Source: Candidatus Alistipes faecavium
Lineage (GTDB): Bacteria > Bacteroidota > Bacteroidia > Bacteroidales > Rikenellaceae
DNA: 64,000 nt
Direction of reading: 5' to 3'
Assembly: GCA_019118605.1 (NCBI GenBank)
Contig: DWYP01000046.1
Coordinates: forward strand, 40,134 to 104,133
Shown here: positions 25,972-34,364 of the stretch, piece after piece
Layout of the letters: every line of letters begins with the position of its first letter
Numbering within the stretch: the first letter of the stretch is position 1
Made by a program: the position numbers and the translations under genes
Notes under the pieces: generated by a model
Seen by the model: only the letters and a program-made list of their open reading frames with translations
Database searches by the model: none
What the model was told of the DNA's origin: nothing

Positions 25972-27174
25972 CTACTCGCGGCGCTTGACGCCCAGACGCG
26001 GGCAGCGGTGGAACTCCTTCTCGCGGTCGAACAGGTAGCGGTAGGTGGTGTGGATCTTGTTGCGCGTGGCGCAGACGTAGGTCTCGATCATGCGGTTCAT
26101 CACGGGGTTGAAGTCGCCGATCCACGCCAGCTCCATCGAACGGTACTCGTTCTTGGTAAGCTCCAGGAACTCGTAATACTTGACCATGATGGCCGACTCC
26201 ACGCCCTTGCCGTGGAACTCCGGGGCGATGCCGAAGATGATGCCGAAGATGCGGTCGCACGAACGGCTCACCTTGAGATCCCACATCAGGCGCAGCTTCT
26301 GCCAGAGACCGAATTTGCCGTTGAACTTCCCGATCAGGCGGTTCAGGTCCGGCACGGTGATGAAGAAGCCGATGGGCTCCTCGTTGAAGTAGGCGAAGAA
26401 GATGATGCGCGGGTCGATGATCGGCTTCATCTCGTGGACCATCTCCAGGGCCTCCTCCTGCGTCATGGGCTTGACGCCCGAGAAGAGCGCCCAGGCCTTG
26501 TTGTAGATCACGCGGAAGTTCTCGGCAGCCTCCTCGAGGTTGTTCATGTCGATGTTCTCGACGTGGTACCCCGCATCGAGGCGCGCGGCGCGCGCGAAGA
26601 TCTGCTTGTTGGCCTCCGAGGCGTTGACCCTCCAGATGTAGCTGTACTGGTTGAAGTAGTTCCGGAATCCGTAGTTTTCGAAGAGCTCCTTGTAGTAGGG
26701 CGGGTTGTAGGGGTTCTTGTAGAGCGGCTGGAACTCGTATCCCTCGACGAGCAGCCCCCACCAGTCGCGGCGCTGCCCGAAGTTCACGGGGCCGTCCATG
26801 GCCTCCATGCCGCGGCTCGAGAGCCACATGCGCGAGGCGTCGAACAGCATGTCGGCAACCTGCTGGTCGTCGATCGACTCGAAGAATCCGCAGCCTCCCG
26901 TGGGCTGCTCCTCGATGGCCGCCTTCTCACGGTTGTAGAAGGCCGCGATGCGCCCCTGAATCTCCCCCTTGCGGTCGCGGACCACCCAGCGGATCGCCTC
27001 TCCGTCGGCGAAGAGTTCGTTCTTCGCGGGGTCGAACACCGCTTCGATGTCGATGTCCAGCGGGCAGACCCAGTTCCGGTTGCCCTTGTATATCTTTTTC
27101 TTGGGGAAATCGAGCCACTCGCGCTCCTGGGCCGGGGTCGTGACCTCCTGCAAAACGTATTTCTCGGTACTCAT
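25972..27174 (-). CDS. GNAT-fold (acyl-CoA N-acyltransferase-like) protein of unknown substrate
   Basis: 400 residues, soluble. The C-terminal half has GNAT-like features: an IIFFAYFNEEPIGFFITVPD strand pair, then FGIAPEFHGKGVESAIMVKYYEF, which matches the acetyl-CoA pyrophosphate-binding loop, and ELAWIGDFNPVMNRMIETYVCATRNKIHTTYRYLF. The N-terminal half (RDWWGLLVEGYEFQPLYKNPYNPPYY) is characteristic of a Bacteroidetes family usually described only as hypothetical or N-acetyltransferase. The start at 27174 (MSTEKYVL) was chosen since a promoter lies 26 bases upstream and the longer frame would run through it. It is divergent from the receiver/PEP-synthase fusion gene. Confidence 0.75.
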   Translation of the reverse strand: MSTEKYVLQEVTTPAQEREWLDFPKKKIYKGNRNWVCPLDIDIEAVFDPAKNELFADGEAIRWVVRDRKGEIQGRIAAFYNREKAAIEEQPTGGCGFFESIDDQQVADMLFDASRMWLSSRGMEAMDGPVNFGQRRDWWGLLVEGYEFQPLYKNPYNPPYYKELFENYGFRNYFNQYSYIWRVNASEANKQIFARAARLDAGYHVENIDMNNLEEAAENFRVIYNKAWALFSGVKPMTQEEALEMVHEMKPIIDPRIIFFAYFNEEPIGFFITVPDLNRLIGKFNGKFGLWQKLRLMWDLKVSRSCDRIFGIIFGIAPEFHGKGVESAIMVKYYEFLELTKNEYRSMELAWIGDFNPVMNRMIETYVCATRNKIHTTYRYLFDREKEFHRCPRLGVKRRE

Positions 27175-27200
27175 TCTTGAATTATTTTGGTTGCCAAACA

Positions 27201-27208
27201 CAAAGGTA
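27201..27208 (-). promoter_or_regulatory. -7 element of the GNAT-gcvT direction
   Basis: TACCTTTG on the minus strand, 26 bases before the ATG at 27174. No -33 TTTG is visible at the usual distance. Confidence 0.6.
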
Positions 27209-27221
27209 ACTATTTTTTTGG

Positions 27222-27229
27222 TATTTTTG
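27222..27229 (+). promoter_or_regulatory. -7 element of the receiver/PEP-synthase fusion gene
   Basis: TATTTTTG, 28 bases before the ATG at 27258. It is divergent from and 13 bases away from the minus-strand element. Confidence 0.55.
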
Positions 27230-27257
27230 TTCTCGGACCAAAATTCCGGCGCCATCC

Positions 27258-30200
27258 ATGAACAGCAACCTCGAACAATACCTCCCCGACGAGACAAAGG
27301 TACCCTACCGCTTCATGAAATACCGCATCCACAAGATCCTGCTTGTGTGCTGCAGCTACGACGGATACATCCTCGAGGAGGACGGACATATCGAATCGCA
27401 GATCAACCAGGAGTACATCGACCTGAACATGTCGAACCCTCCGTCGCTCACGCGCGTGAGCTCGACCTCCGAGGCGCTCGACGCCTTGGCCTGCGACGAC
27501 TCCTACGACTTCATCCTCACGATGTACAACGTCGGGGAGCCCGACGTCTTCGCCTTCGCGAAGATCGTCAAGCAGCGGCACCCGAACATTCCCGTGGCGC
27601 TGCTCACCTCCTTCTCGAAGGACATCTACCGCCGCATCGAGGAGCAGGATCACTCGGGGCTCGACTACATCTTCTCGTGGCACGGGAACACGGAGCTCAT
27701 CATCGGTATCATCAAGCTCATCGAGGACAAGATGAACGCCGACGAGGATATCCTCGAGGGGGGCGTGCAGGCGATCCTCCTGGTCGAGGACTCCATCCGC
27801 TTCTACTCGACCTACCTCCCGGAGCTCTACAAGCTGATCCTGCTGCAGAACACCGAGTTCCTCAAGGATGCCTTCAACGAGCAGCAGCAGGTTCTGCGCA
27901 AGCGCGCGCGTCCGAAGATCCTCCTGGCCCGCTGCTACGAGGAGGCCGTGGAGCTCTACGAACGCTACAAGAAGAACCTCCTGGGCGTGATCTCCGACGT
28001 AGGATTCGTCCTGCACCGCGGCGACACGTCGGAGAGCGAGAAAAACGACGCCGGGATCGACCTCTGCCGCCGCATCCGCGAGGACAACCCCCTGATGCCC
28101 GTGCTGCTGCAGTCGTCGCAGACCGCCTTCGAGCAGCAGGCCCGGGAGCTCGGGGCGGGATTCATCGCCAAGAACTCCAAGACGCTGCTCTCGCAGCTGC
28201 GCGACTACATCGCCAAGGAGTTCGCCTTCGGGGACTTCATCTTCAAGGATCCCGAGACGGGCGCCGAGATCGGCCGCGCGAAAGACCTCACGCAGATGCA
28301 GCAGATGATCGCCACGATCCCCGACGACGCGTTCGAATACCACACCTCGCAGAACCACCTCTCGAAATGGCTCTATTCGCGGGGGCTCTTCCCGCTCGCG
28401 GCCTCGATCCGCCAATACAACAAGAGCCACTTCACCTCCGTCGAGGAGCACCGCCGGGTGCTCGTGAACCTGATCCGCGACTACCGCACGCTGCTCGGTC
28501 AGGGCGTGGTGGCGCGCTTCGACCCCGAGACCTACTCCGACGCCGTGGCCTTCGCCCGCATCGGCGAAGGGTCGCTCGGAGGAAAGGCCCGCGGCCTGGC
28601 CTTCATGAACTCGATGCTCATCAAGCACCGCCAGTACGACAAGCACCGCAACGTGCGGATCATGATCCCCCGCTCGGTGGTCATCGCCACGGGCTACTTC
28701 GACGAATTCATCGCCCAGAACGGACTGCAGTTCCTCCTCACGCAGGACTTCTCCGACGAGGAGATCCTCTCGGAATTCGTGGCCTCGAACATCCCGCTGC
28801 AGCTGCAACAGGAGCTCAAGGCATACATCCGCACCGTCCATACGCCGCTGGCCGTGCGTTCGTCGTCGAAGCTCGAGGATTCGCACTACCAGCCCTTCGC
28901 CGGGATCTACTCCACCTACATGATCCCCTACACCGACAACGAGGATCAGATGCTGCGCCTGCTGCTGCGGGCGATCAAGAGCGTCTACGCCTCGGTCTAC
29001 TTCGCGGCGTCGAGGGCCTACATCTCTTCCTCGCAGAACCTCATCTCCGAGGAGAAGATGGCCGTTATCATCCAGGAGGTCTGCGGCACGGAGCAGAACG
29101 GCGTCTTCCTGCCCACCTGCTCGGGCGTCGCACGCTCGATCAACTACTACCCCATCGGCGACGAACAGCCCTCGGACGGAGTCTGCAACCTGGCCATGGG
29201 GCTGGGCAAGCTGGTCGTCGACGGAGGGCGCACGCTGCGCTTCTCGCCCCGCTACCCGCAGAAGGTGCTCCAGACCTCGACCCCGGAGCTGGCGCTGCGC
29301 GAGACGCAGACCGAAGTCCTGGCCCTGAGCCTGCGCCCCGAGGAGTTCCGCACGTCGATCGACGACGCGGTGAACCTCCAGCGGCTGAGCCTGCAGCAGA
29401 TCGCCGACTTCCGCAACTCGAAATACGTCTGCTCGGTCTGGGATCGCGAGAACGAACGCATTTCGGACAGTCCCTTCGACCGGGGCCGCAAGGTCATCAC
29501 CTTCAACAACATCCTCAAATACAACACCTTCCCGCTGGCCGAGATCATCTCCGACATCCTCACGATGGGTGCCGAGGAGATGCGCTGCCCGGTGGAGGTG
29601 GAGTTCGCCGTGAACATGGACGTCGCCCCGGGGCGCAAGCAGATCTTCAACCTGCTGCAGATCCGCCCGATCATCGACAACCAGGACAACCGCGCCCTGG
29701 ACTGGAGCCGGGTCGACACCTCGAAAGCCCTGATCTACGGCGAACAGGCCCTCGGCATCGGGATGATGGCCGAGATCGCCGACATCATCTACGTAAAGAC
29801 CGAGGCGTTCGACTCCCTCGCAACGGAGAAGATCGCCGACGAGCTGCTCACGCTCAACAACCGCATGCGCGACGAAGGGCGCACCTACATCCTCGTGGGG
29901 CCCGGGCGCTGGGGTTCGTCGGACCCCTTCCTGGGCGTCCCGGTGCGCTGGAACCACATCTCCGAGGCGAAGGTCATCGTCGAGTGCGGCATCGCGCGCT
30001 TCGAGGTCGAGCCCTCGCAGGGCACGCACTTCTTCCAGAACGTCACTTCGCTGGGCGTCGGCTACCTGACGATCAACCCCTTCCGCGGCGACGGCATCTT
30101 CCGCGAGGAGGAGCTCAACGCACGGGAGGCATATTACGACGGCACCTACCTGCGGCAGGTGCGCTTCGAGCGTCCCCTGTGGGTCTGCATCGACGGACGC

Positions 30201-30284
30201 TCCGACAAGGGCATGGTCTGCGAGGCCGGCGAGGCCGGAATCCCGGACCCCGACGCCGGGGAGGCCGGGGAGGAGGCCGAATAG
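27258..30284 (+). CDS. Receiver-like domains fused to a PEP synthase/PPDK-type ATP-binding domain
   Basis: 1008 residues, soluble. Residues about 20-155 form a degenerate receiver domain: the strand DFILTM puts Met89 where the phosphorylated Asp should be. Residues about 170-330 form a second receiver domain with the full set: acidic pair Glu177/Asp178, phospho-acceptor Asp247 (GVISDVGF), Ser in LLQSS, and Lys305 (FIAKNS). Residues about 420-800 match the ATP-binding domain of PEP synthase and pyruvate phosphate dikinase (GEGSLGGKARGLAFM, AVRSSSKLED, FAGIYSTY, CSGVARS). The swivelling phosphohistidine domain and PEP-binding barrel are absent. The C-terminal 200 residues (GPGRWGSSDPFLGVPV, QGTHFFQNVTSLGVGYL) are unassigned. 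Function is unknown; a signal-controlled kinase or dikinase-like enzyme is an inference. Confidence 0.82.
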   Translation: MNSNLEQYLPDETKVPYRFMKYRIHKILLVCCSYDGYILEEDGHIESQINQEYIDLNMSNPPSLTRVSSTSEALDALACDDSYDFILTMYNVGEPDVFAFAKIVKQRHPNIPVALLTSFSKDIYRRIEEQDHSGLDYIFSWHGNTELIIGIIKLIEDKMNADEDILEGGVQAILLVEDSIRFYSTYLPELYKLILLQNTEFLKDAFNEQQQVLRKRARPKILLARCYEEAVELYERYKKNLLGVISDVGFVLHRGDTSESEKNDAGIDLCRRIREDNPLMPVLLQSSQTAFEQQARELGAGFIAKNSKTLLSQLRDYIAKEFAFGDFIFKDPETGAEIGRAKDLTQMQQMIATIPDDAFEYHTSQNHLSKWLYSRGLFPLAASIRQYNKSHFTSVEEHRRVLVNLIRDYRTLLGQGVVARFDPETYSDAVAFARIGEGSLGGKARGLAFMNSMLIKHRQYDKHRNVRIMIPRSVVIATGYFDEFIAQNGLQFLLTQDFSDEEILSEFVASNIPLQLQQELKAYIRTVHTPLAVRSSSKLEDSHYQPFAGIYSTYMIPYTDNEDQMLRLLLRAIKSVYASVYFAASRAYISSSQNLISEEKMAVIIQEVCGTEQNGVFLPTCSGVARSINYYPIGDEQPSDGVCNLAMGLGKLVVDGGRTLRFSPRYPQKVLQTSTPELALRETQTEVLALSLRPEEFRTSIDDAVNLQRLSLQQIADFRNSKYVCSVWDRENERISDSPFDRGRKVITFNNILKYNTFPLAEIISDILTMGAEEMRCPVEVEFAVNMDVAPGRKQIFNLLQIRPIIDNQDNRALDWSRVDTSKALIYGEQALGIGMMAEIADIIYVKTEAFDSLATEKIADELLTLNNRMRDEGRTYILVGPGRWGSSDPFLGVPVRWNHISEAKVIVECGIARFEVEPSQGTHFFQNVTSLGVGYLTINPFRGDGIFREEELNAREAYYDGTYLRQVRFERPLWVCIDGRSDKGMVCEAGEAGIPDPDAGEAGEEAE

Positions 30285-30285
30285 G

Positions 30286-30348
30286 GCCGAAAGGAGGGCG
30301 CCGGGACACCCGCCGCAGCCGAAGGAGGGCGCCGGGACATCCGCCGCA
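30286..30348 (+). repeat. Two tandem 31/32-base units just after a stop codon
   Basis: Units 30286-30317 and 30318-30348 are nearly identical (GCCGAAGGAGGGCGCCGGGA core, one inserted A, one C/T change). A partial third copy begins at 30349. They start 1 base after the fusion gene's stop codon. The gene's last codons are already repetitive (Gly-Glu-Ala). Confidence 0.85.
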
Positions 30349-30440
30349 GCTGAAGGAGAGAAAAGACGTCGGCGCGGACGCTGCGGTTAGCATTTCAAAT
30401 AAAAATTTCCGAAACGGTTACATCCTATAAGAAATATTTC

Positions 30441-30448
30441 TATATTTG
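30441..30448 (+). promoter_or_regulatory. -7 element of gdhA
   Basis: TATATTTG in an AT-rich region, 84 bases before the gdhA ATG. No clear -33 TTTG. Confidence 0.6.
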
Positions 30449-30532
30449 TAAGAAGATGAAATACATCCGGAATACCGCCGCGCCAGGATCCGGAAATGCG
30501 GAAATGAACCAACCTAAAAAACTTCAATAGCT

Positions 30533-31870
30533 ATGAACGTCAACAAACTGATGGCAGACCTCGAGCGCAGGCATCCCGGCGAAAGCGAATACCTGCAGGC
30601 CGTACGCGAGGTGCTGATGACCGTGGAGGAGGCTTACAACCAGCATCCGGAGTTCGAAGCCAATCGCATCGCGGAGCGCATCGTGGAGCCCGACCGCATC
30701 TTCACCTTCAAGGTGGTGTGGGTCGACGACAAGGGCGAGGTGCAGGTCAATACCGGCTACCGCATCCAGTTCAACAACGCCATCGGCCCCTACAAGGGAG
30801 GCTTGCGTTTCCACCCCTCGGTGAACCCTTCGATCCTGAAGTTCCTGGGCTTCGAGCAGATCTTCAAGAACGCCCTCACCACCCTGCCGATGGGCGGCGC
30901 GAAGGGCGGCTCGGACTTCAATCCCAAAGGGAAATCGGATCGCGAGGTCATGCGTTTCTGCCAGGCCTTCATGACCGAGCTCTGGCGCCACATAGGCCCC
31001 GAGACCGACGTTCCGGCAGGTGACATCGGCGTCGGAGGCCGCGAAATCGGATACCTCTACGGCATGTACCGCAAGCTGGCGCGCGAGAACACGGGCGTGC
31101 TCACCGGCAAGGGCATGACCTACGGAGGGTCGCTCATCCGTCCCGAGGCCACGGGATTCGGCGCCGTCTACTTCCTGCGGCAGATGCTCGAGAACGCCGG
31201 CATGGACATCAAGGGCCAGACGATCGCCATCTCGGGATTCGGCAACGTCGCATGGGGCGCCGCCACGAAGGCCACGGAGCTCGGAGCAAAGGTCGTAACC
31301 CTCTCGGGCCCCGACGGATACGTCTACGACCCCGACGGACTCGACGCCGAGAAGATCGCCTACATGCTCGAGCTGCGCGCGTCGAACAACGACGTCGTGG
31401 AGCCCTACGTCGAGAAGTTCCCCGGCGCACAGTTCTTCGCGGGCCGCAAGCCGTGGGAGGTCAAGGTCGACATCGCCATGCCGTGCGCCACGCAGAACGA
31501 GCTCGACGGAGAGGATGCAAAGAAGCTGCTGGCAAACGGCGTGAAGATCGTTGCCGAAGTTTCGAACATGGGATGCCGCCCGGAGGCCATCGACGCCTTC
31601 ATCGCGGCGAAGATCCCCTACGGGCCGGGCAAGGCCGTGAACGCCGGAGGCGTGGCCACCTCGGGGCTCGAGATGACGCAGAACGCCCAGAAACTCAACT
31701 GGACTGCCCAGGAGGTCGACGCCCGGCTGCATCAGATCATGTCGTCGATCCACCACGCCTGCCTCGAATACGGCACCGAGAAGGACGGCTACATCAACTA
31801 CATGAAGGGCGCCAACATCGCGGGCTTCATGAAGGTCGCCAAGTCGATGGTCGAGCAGGGCGTGCTGTAG
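30533..31870 (+). CDS. gdhA: NADP-type glutamate dehydrogenase
   Basis: 445 residues, the length of small hexameric bacterial glutamate dehydrogenases. It interconverts 2-oxoglutarate plus ammonia and glutamate. Seen: YRIQFNNAIGPYKGGLRFHP (substrate site), PMGGAKGGSDF with the catalytic Lys, ETDVPAGDIGVGGREIGYL with the catalytic Asp, the Rossmann nucleotide loop SGFGNVAWGAA, and the C-terminal NAGGVATSGLEM. The NADP preference is inferred from family type. It is monocistronic: promoter upstream and a strong terminator 50 bases after the stop. In gut Bacteroidales this is a main ammonia-assimilating enzyme. Confidence 0.97.
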   Translation: MNVNKLMADLERRHPGESEYLQAVREVLMTVEEAYNQHPEFEANRIAERIVEPDRIFTFKVVWVDDKGEVQVNTGYRIQFNNAIGPYKGGLRFHPSVNPSILKFLGFEQIFKNALTTLPMGGAKGGSDFNPKGKSDREVMRFCQAFMTELWRHIGPETDVPAGDIGVGGREIGYLYGMYRKLARENTGVLTGKGMTYGGSLIRPEATGFGAVYFLRQMLENAGMDIKGQTIAISGFGNVAWGAATKATELGAKVVTLSGPDGYVYDPDGLDAEKIAYMLELRASNNDVVEPYVEKFPGAQFFAGRKPWEVKVDIAMPCATQNELDGEDAKKLLANGVKIVAEVSNMGCRPEAIDAFIAAKIPYGPGKAVNAGGVATSGLEMTQNAQKLNWTAQEVDARLHQIMSSIHHACLEYGTEKDGYINYMKGANIAGFMKVAKSMVEQGVL

Positions 31871-31920
31871 GCCGCACCCCGGAAAGACGGGCGGGGACGA
31901 CGCTCCCCGCTCCCGAAAGG

Positions 31921-31955
31921 AAAAAGGCTGTTCCCTTTAGGGGAACAGCCTTTTT
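31921..31955 (+). terminator. Terminator of gdhA
   Basis: A perfect 15-base stem (31921-31935 with 31941-31955) whose 3' arm ends in five T; A-tract on the 5' side. Confidence 0.92.
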
Positions 31956-32072
31956 CGTGCAAGCGGGGTCGTGCGATGGACAGTCCGGCGGCCGGCCGCA
32001 TGGTTTCTGAAAATCGGTTCGTTCGAAAAATCGTCCGGTCTGTCGGCAAAGTCCGGAGGTCGGTTGAATTTA

Positions 32073-32104
32073 TTTGCGGCGGTCGGCCTCCCTCGATATA
32101 TTTG
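32073..32104 (+). promoter_or_regulatory. Promoter of the 195-residue lipoprotein gene
   Basis: TTTG (32073-32076), a 20-base spacer, then TATATTTG (32097-32104). The ATG at 32135 lies 30 bases downstream. Confidence 0.78.
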
Positions 32105-32134
32105 CAGCCGGACAACCAATAAAATGACAACGCT

Positions 32135-32722
32135 ATGACACGAATCATGCACAGAATCGCCGCCTTCGCACTGGCACTCTGCACGCTGGCCGCCACGGCC
32201 TGCGACAAGAACAAGAAAGAACCGAGCGACCCGAAGCTGACGCTGCAGAACGTGACGGGACAATACGTCGGAACGTTCGACTTCACCCCGGCCCCGAGCG
32301 ATATCAACCCCAACCCGCAACCCGAGACGGGTCTCGACATCGCATTCGAGATCACCGAGGGCGGAGCGGTGCATTTCCCGGAGTTCCCGGCCGCGGCGCT
32401 GGTCAAGGCGCTGCTCGGCGACGGAGCCGAAGGACTTATCCCGCTGCTGGGAACAATCACCTACGATGCGACGATCGGCACGCCGGCCGCCGATGCCGAG
32501 CGGTTCACGGCCCCGCTCACCACGCCGCAGCTGCGCATCGACCTGAGCGGGGTGATGGTCGTGCTGATCTCGATCGAAGCCCCTGAGCAGCTCGTCTGCA
32601 CGAAGTCGGGCGAAGTGACCTTCACGCTCAAGACCACGAAGTGCCAGCTCGGCGAGGGCGAATCGGCCGGGGAGCCGTTCGACCTGGTCAACACGCTGAA
32701 ATTCACGGCCCGGAAGAAATAA
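32135..32722 (+). CDS. Small lipoprotein, lipocalin/DUF4840-like
   Basis: 195 residues. The signal peptide ends at Cys23 (LAATAC), followed by a charged Asp-Lys-Asn-Lys-Lys-Glu linker. The remainder is a beta-rich domain with alternating hydrophobic strands (VTGQYVGTFDF, DIAFEITEGGAVHF, LRIDLSGVMVVLI, EVTFTLKTTKC), suggesting a calycin-type barrel like several Bacteroidales lipoproteins. That family suggestion is made from pattern only. The acidic-lysine linker differs from a clear surface-export signal, so periplasmic or outer-membrane location is open. A single gene with its own promoter and terminator; function unknown. Confidence 0.7.
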   Translation: MTRIMHRIAAFALALCTLAATACDKNKKEPSDPKLTLQNVTGQYVGTFDFTPAPSDINPNPQPETGLDIAFEITEGGAVHFPEFPAAALVKALLGDGAEGLIPLLGTITYDATIGTPAADAERFTAPLTTPQLRIDLSGVMVVLISIEAPEQLVCTKSGEVTFTLKTTKCQLGEGESAGEPFDLVNTLKFTARKK

Positions 32723-32767
32723 ACCCCAAGCAACGGCGGATCGTCTCCGCCCGTCGGTCAGACGACA

Positions 32768-32803
32768 AAAGGACTGCCCCCGCACATGGGGAGCAGTCCT
32801 TTT
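32768..32803 (+). terminator. Terminator of the lipoprotein gene
   Basis: The stem AAAGGACTGC (32768-32777) pairs with 32793-32802, with an inner C4/G4 pairing, and is followed by T. Confidence 0.85.
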
Positions 32804-32862
32804 GCATTCGGCGGATGCCGGGCGCGAAGTCCTTTGCCGGCGTCGGACGGAGTCGTCCGCGG

Positions 32863-33012
32863 CCCTTTACAGCTGCACCTTGACGGCCTTCGGCGCTTCC
32901 GCCGCGCCCTGAACCGCACCTCGGCGGCATCTTACAGCCGCACCCGGCAGTTTTCAGACCCTCGGCGGCATCTTACAGCCGCACCCCGGCGGTTTTCAGG
33001 CCCTCGGCGGCA
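32863..33012 (-). repeat. Tandem copies of a pgi-tail-like sequence downstream of pgi
   Basis: Two adjacent 41-base units (32931-32971 and 32972-33012) are about 90% identical. Read on the minus strand, the second spells EGLKTAGVRL and a stop; the first is a diverged copy. Further out (32863-32902) a third segment reads AAEAPKAVKVQL and a stop, resembling the true pgi ending [14 protein letters not shown] at 33023. The region between pgi and the preceding lipoprotein terminator thus holds several decayed copies of a stop-containing gene tail. Confidence 0.78.
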
Positions 33013-33022
33013 CCCGGGCGCC

Positions 33023-34357
33023 CTACAGGCGCGCCTTGATGGCCTTCGAAGCCTCCTCGTAGCCCGGTTTGTCCAACAGGGCGAACATGTTCTTCTTGTA
33101 GGCCTCGACACCCGGCTGGTCGAAGGGGTTCACACCCAGCAGGTAGCCGCTGATGCCGCACGCCTTCTCGAAGAAGTAAAGCAGCGAACCGATCACCTCG
33201 GCCGAGATCTCCGGGATCTCCACCCGCAGGTTCGGCACCCCGCCGTCGACATGCGCCAGCTGCACGCCCAGCTCGGCCATGCGGTTGACCTGCGAGATGC
33301 GCTTCCCGGCCAGGAAGTTCAGTCCGTCGAGGTTTTCGGCGTCGGCCTCGATCACGACCTCGGAGGCGGGTTTCACCACCGAGATGATCGTCTCGAAGAG
33401 CGTGCGCTCGCCCTCCTGGATGTACTGGCCCATGGAGTGCAGGTCGGCCGTCAGCGTGACGCTCGCCGGGAAGATGCCCTTGCCCTGCTTGCCCTCGCTC
33501 TCGCCGTAGAGCTGCTTCCACCATTCGTTGATATACTGCAGTTTCGGTTCGTACGACCCGAGGATCTCGATCTTCTTGCCCGAAGCGTAGAGGGCGTTGC
33601 GCACCGCAGCGTAAACGGCCGACGGATTCTCGTCGAAAGCCGTACCCTCGGCCGTCGCGCGCTCCATCTCCTGCGCACCGCGCACCAGTGCCGCGATGTC
33701 GACCCCTGCCACGGCCAGCGGCAGCAGCCCCACGGGAGTCAGCACCGAGAAGCGTCCGCCCACGTCGTCGGGAATGACGAAGGTCGGATACCCCTCCTGC
33801 GTCGAGAGGGTCTTCAGCGCCCCGCGGGCCTTGTCGGTCACGGCGACGATCCGCTCGGCGGCCTCCTTCTTGCCGTAGCGGCGCTCGATCTCGGCCTTGA
33901 TCAGGCGGAAGGCGATGGCCGGTTCGGTCGTCGTGCCCGACTTCGAGATGACGATCGCGGCGATCGAGTGCTCCTTCAGGGCGTCGAGCAGCTCGGCGGT
34001 GTAGTCCTCCGAGATGTTCTGGCCCGCGAAGATCACCGTGGGGTTCTTCTGTTCCCTGTGCAGCAGCTTGAAGGGGTCGCTCATGGCCTCGAGCACCGCC
34101 TTGGCCCCGAGGTACGAGCCTCCGATGCCGATGCAGACCACCACGTCGGCCTTGGCGCGCAGCTTCGCGGCCTGCGCCTCGATCGCGCGGATCTCCTCCG
34201 CGGAGATCGACGACGGCAGGTGCACCCATCCGAGGAAATCGTTGCCCGCGCCCTTACCCGAATGCAGCAGGGCGTTGGCGGCCAGCGCCTTCTCCTTCAT
34301 ATCGGCGGTAATCTCGATACCGCTCTTGGAAATGTCCAGTTTCACGTTTTTCATCAT
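33023..34357 (-). CDS. pgi: Glucose-6-phosphate isomerase
   Basis: 444 residues, the shorter bacterial type. It interconverts glucose-6-phosphate and fructose-6-phosphate in the cytoplasm. Seen: the SIS-type phosphate-binding strand [61 protein letters not shown] and the C-terminal [26 protein letters not shown]. Met1 or Met2 may be the start. It is 7 bases downstream of gpsA and almost certainly co-transcribed with it. The stop codon is followed by several repeated tail-like segments. Confidence 0.96.
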   Translation of the reverse strand: MMKNVKLDISKSGIEITADMKEKALAANALLHSGKGAGNDFLGWVHLPSSISAEEIRAIEAQAAKLRAKADVVVCIGIGGSYLGAKAVLEAMSDPFKLLHREQKNPTVIFAGQNISEDYTAELLDALKEHSIAAIVISKSGTTTEPAIAFRLIKAEIERRYGKKEAAERIVAVTDKARGALKTLSTQEGYPTFVIPDDVGGRFSVLTPVGLLPLAVAGVDIAALVRGAQEMERATAEGTAFDENPSAVYAAVRNALYASGKKIEILGSYEPKLQYINEWWKQLYGESEGKQGKGIFPASVTLTADLHSMGQYIQEGERTLFETIISVVKPASEVVIEADAENLDGLNFLAGKRISQVNRMAELGVQLAHVDGGVPNLRVEIPEISAEVIGSLLYFFEKACGISGYLLGVNPFDQPGVEAYKKNMFALLDKPGYEEASKAIKARL

Positions 34358-34364
34358 ATCGCAA

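Noticed and set aside
32931..33012. Possible CRISPR array
   Set aside because: Only two adjacent units with no spacers between them, and no cas genes in the window.
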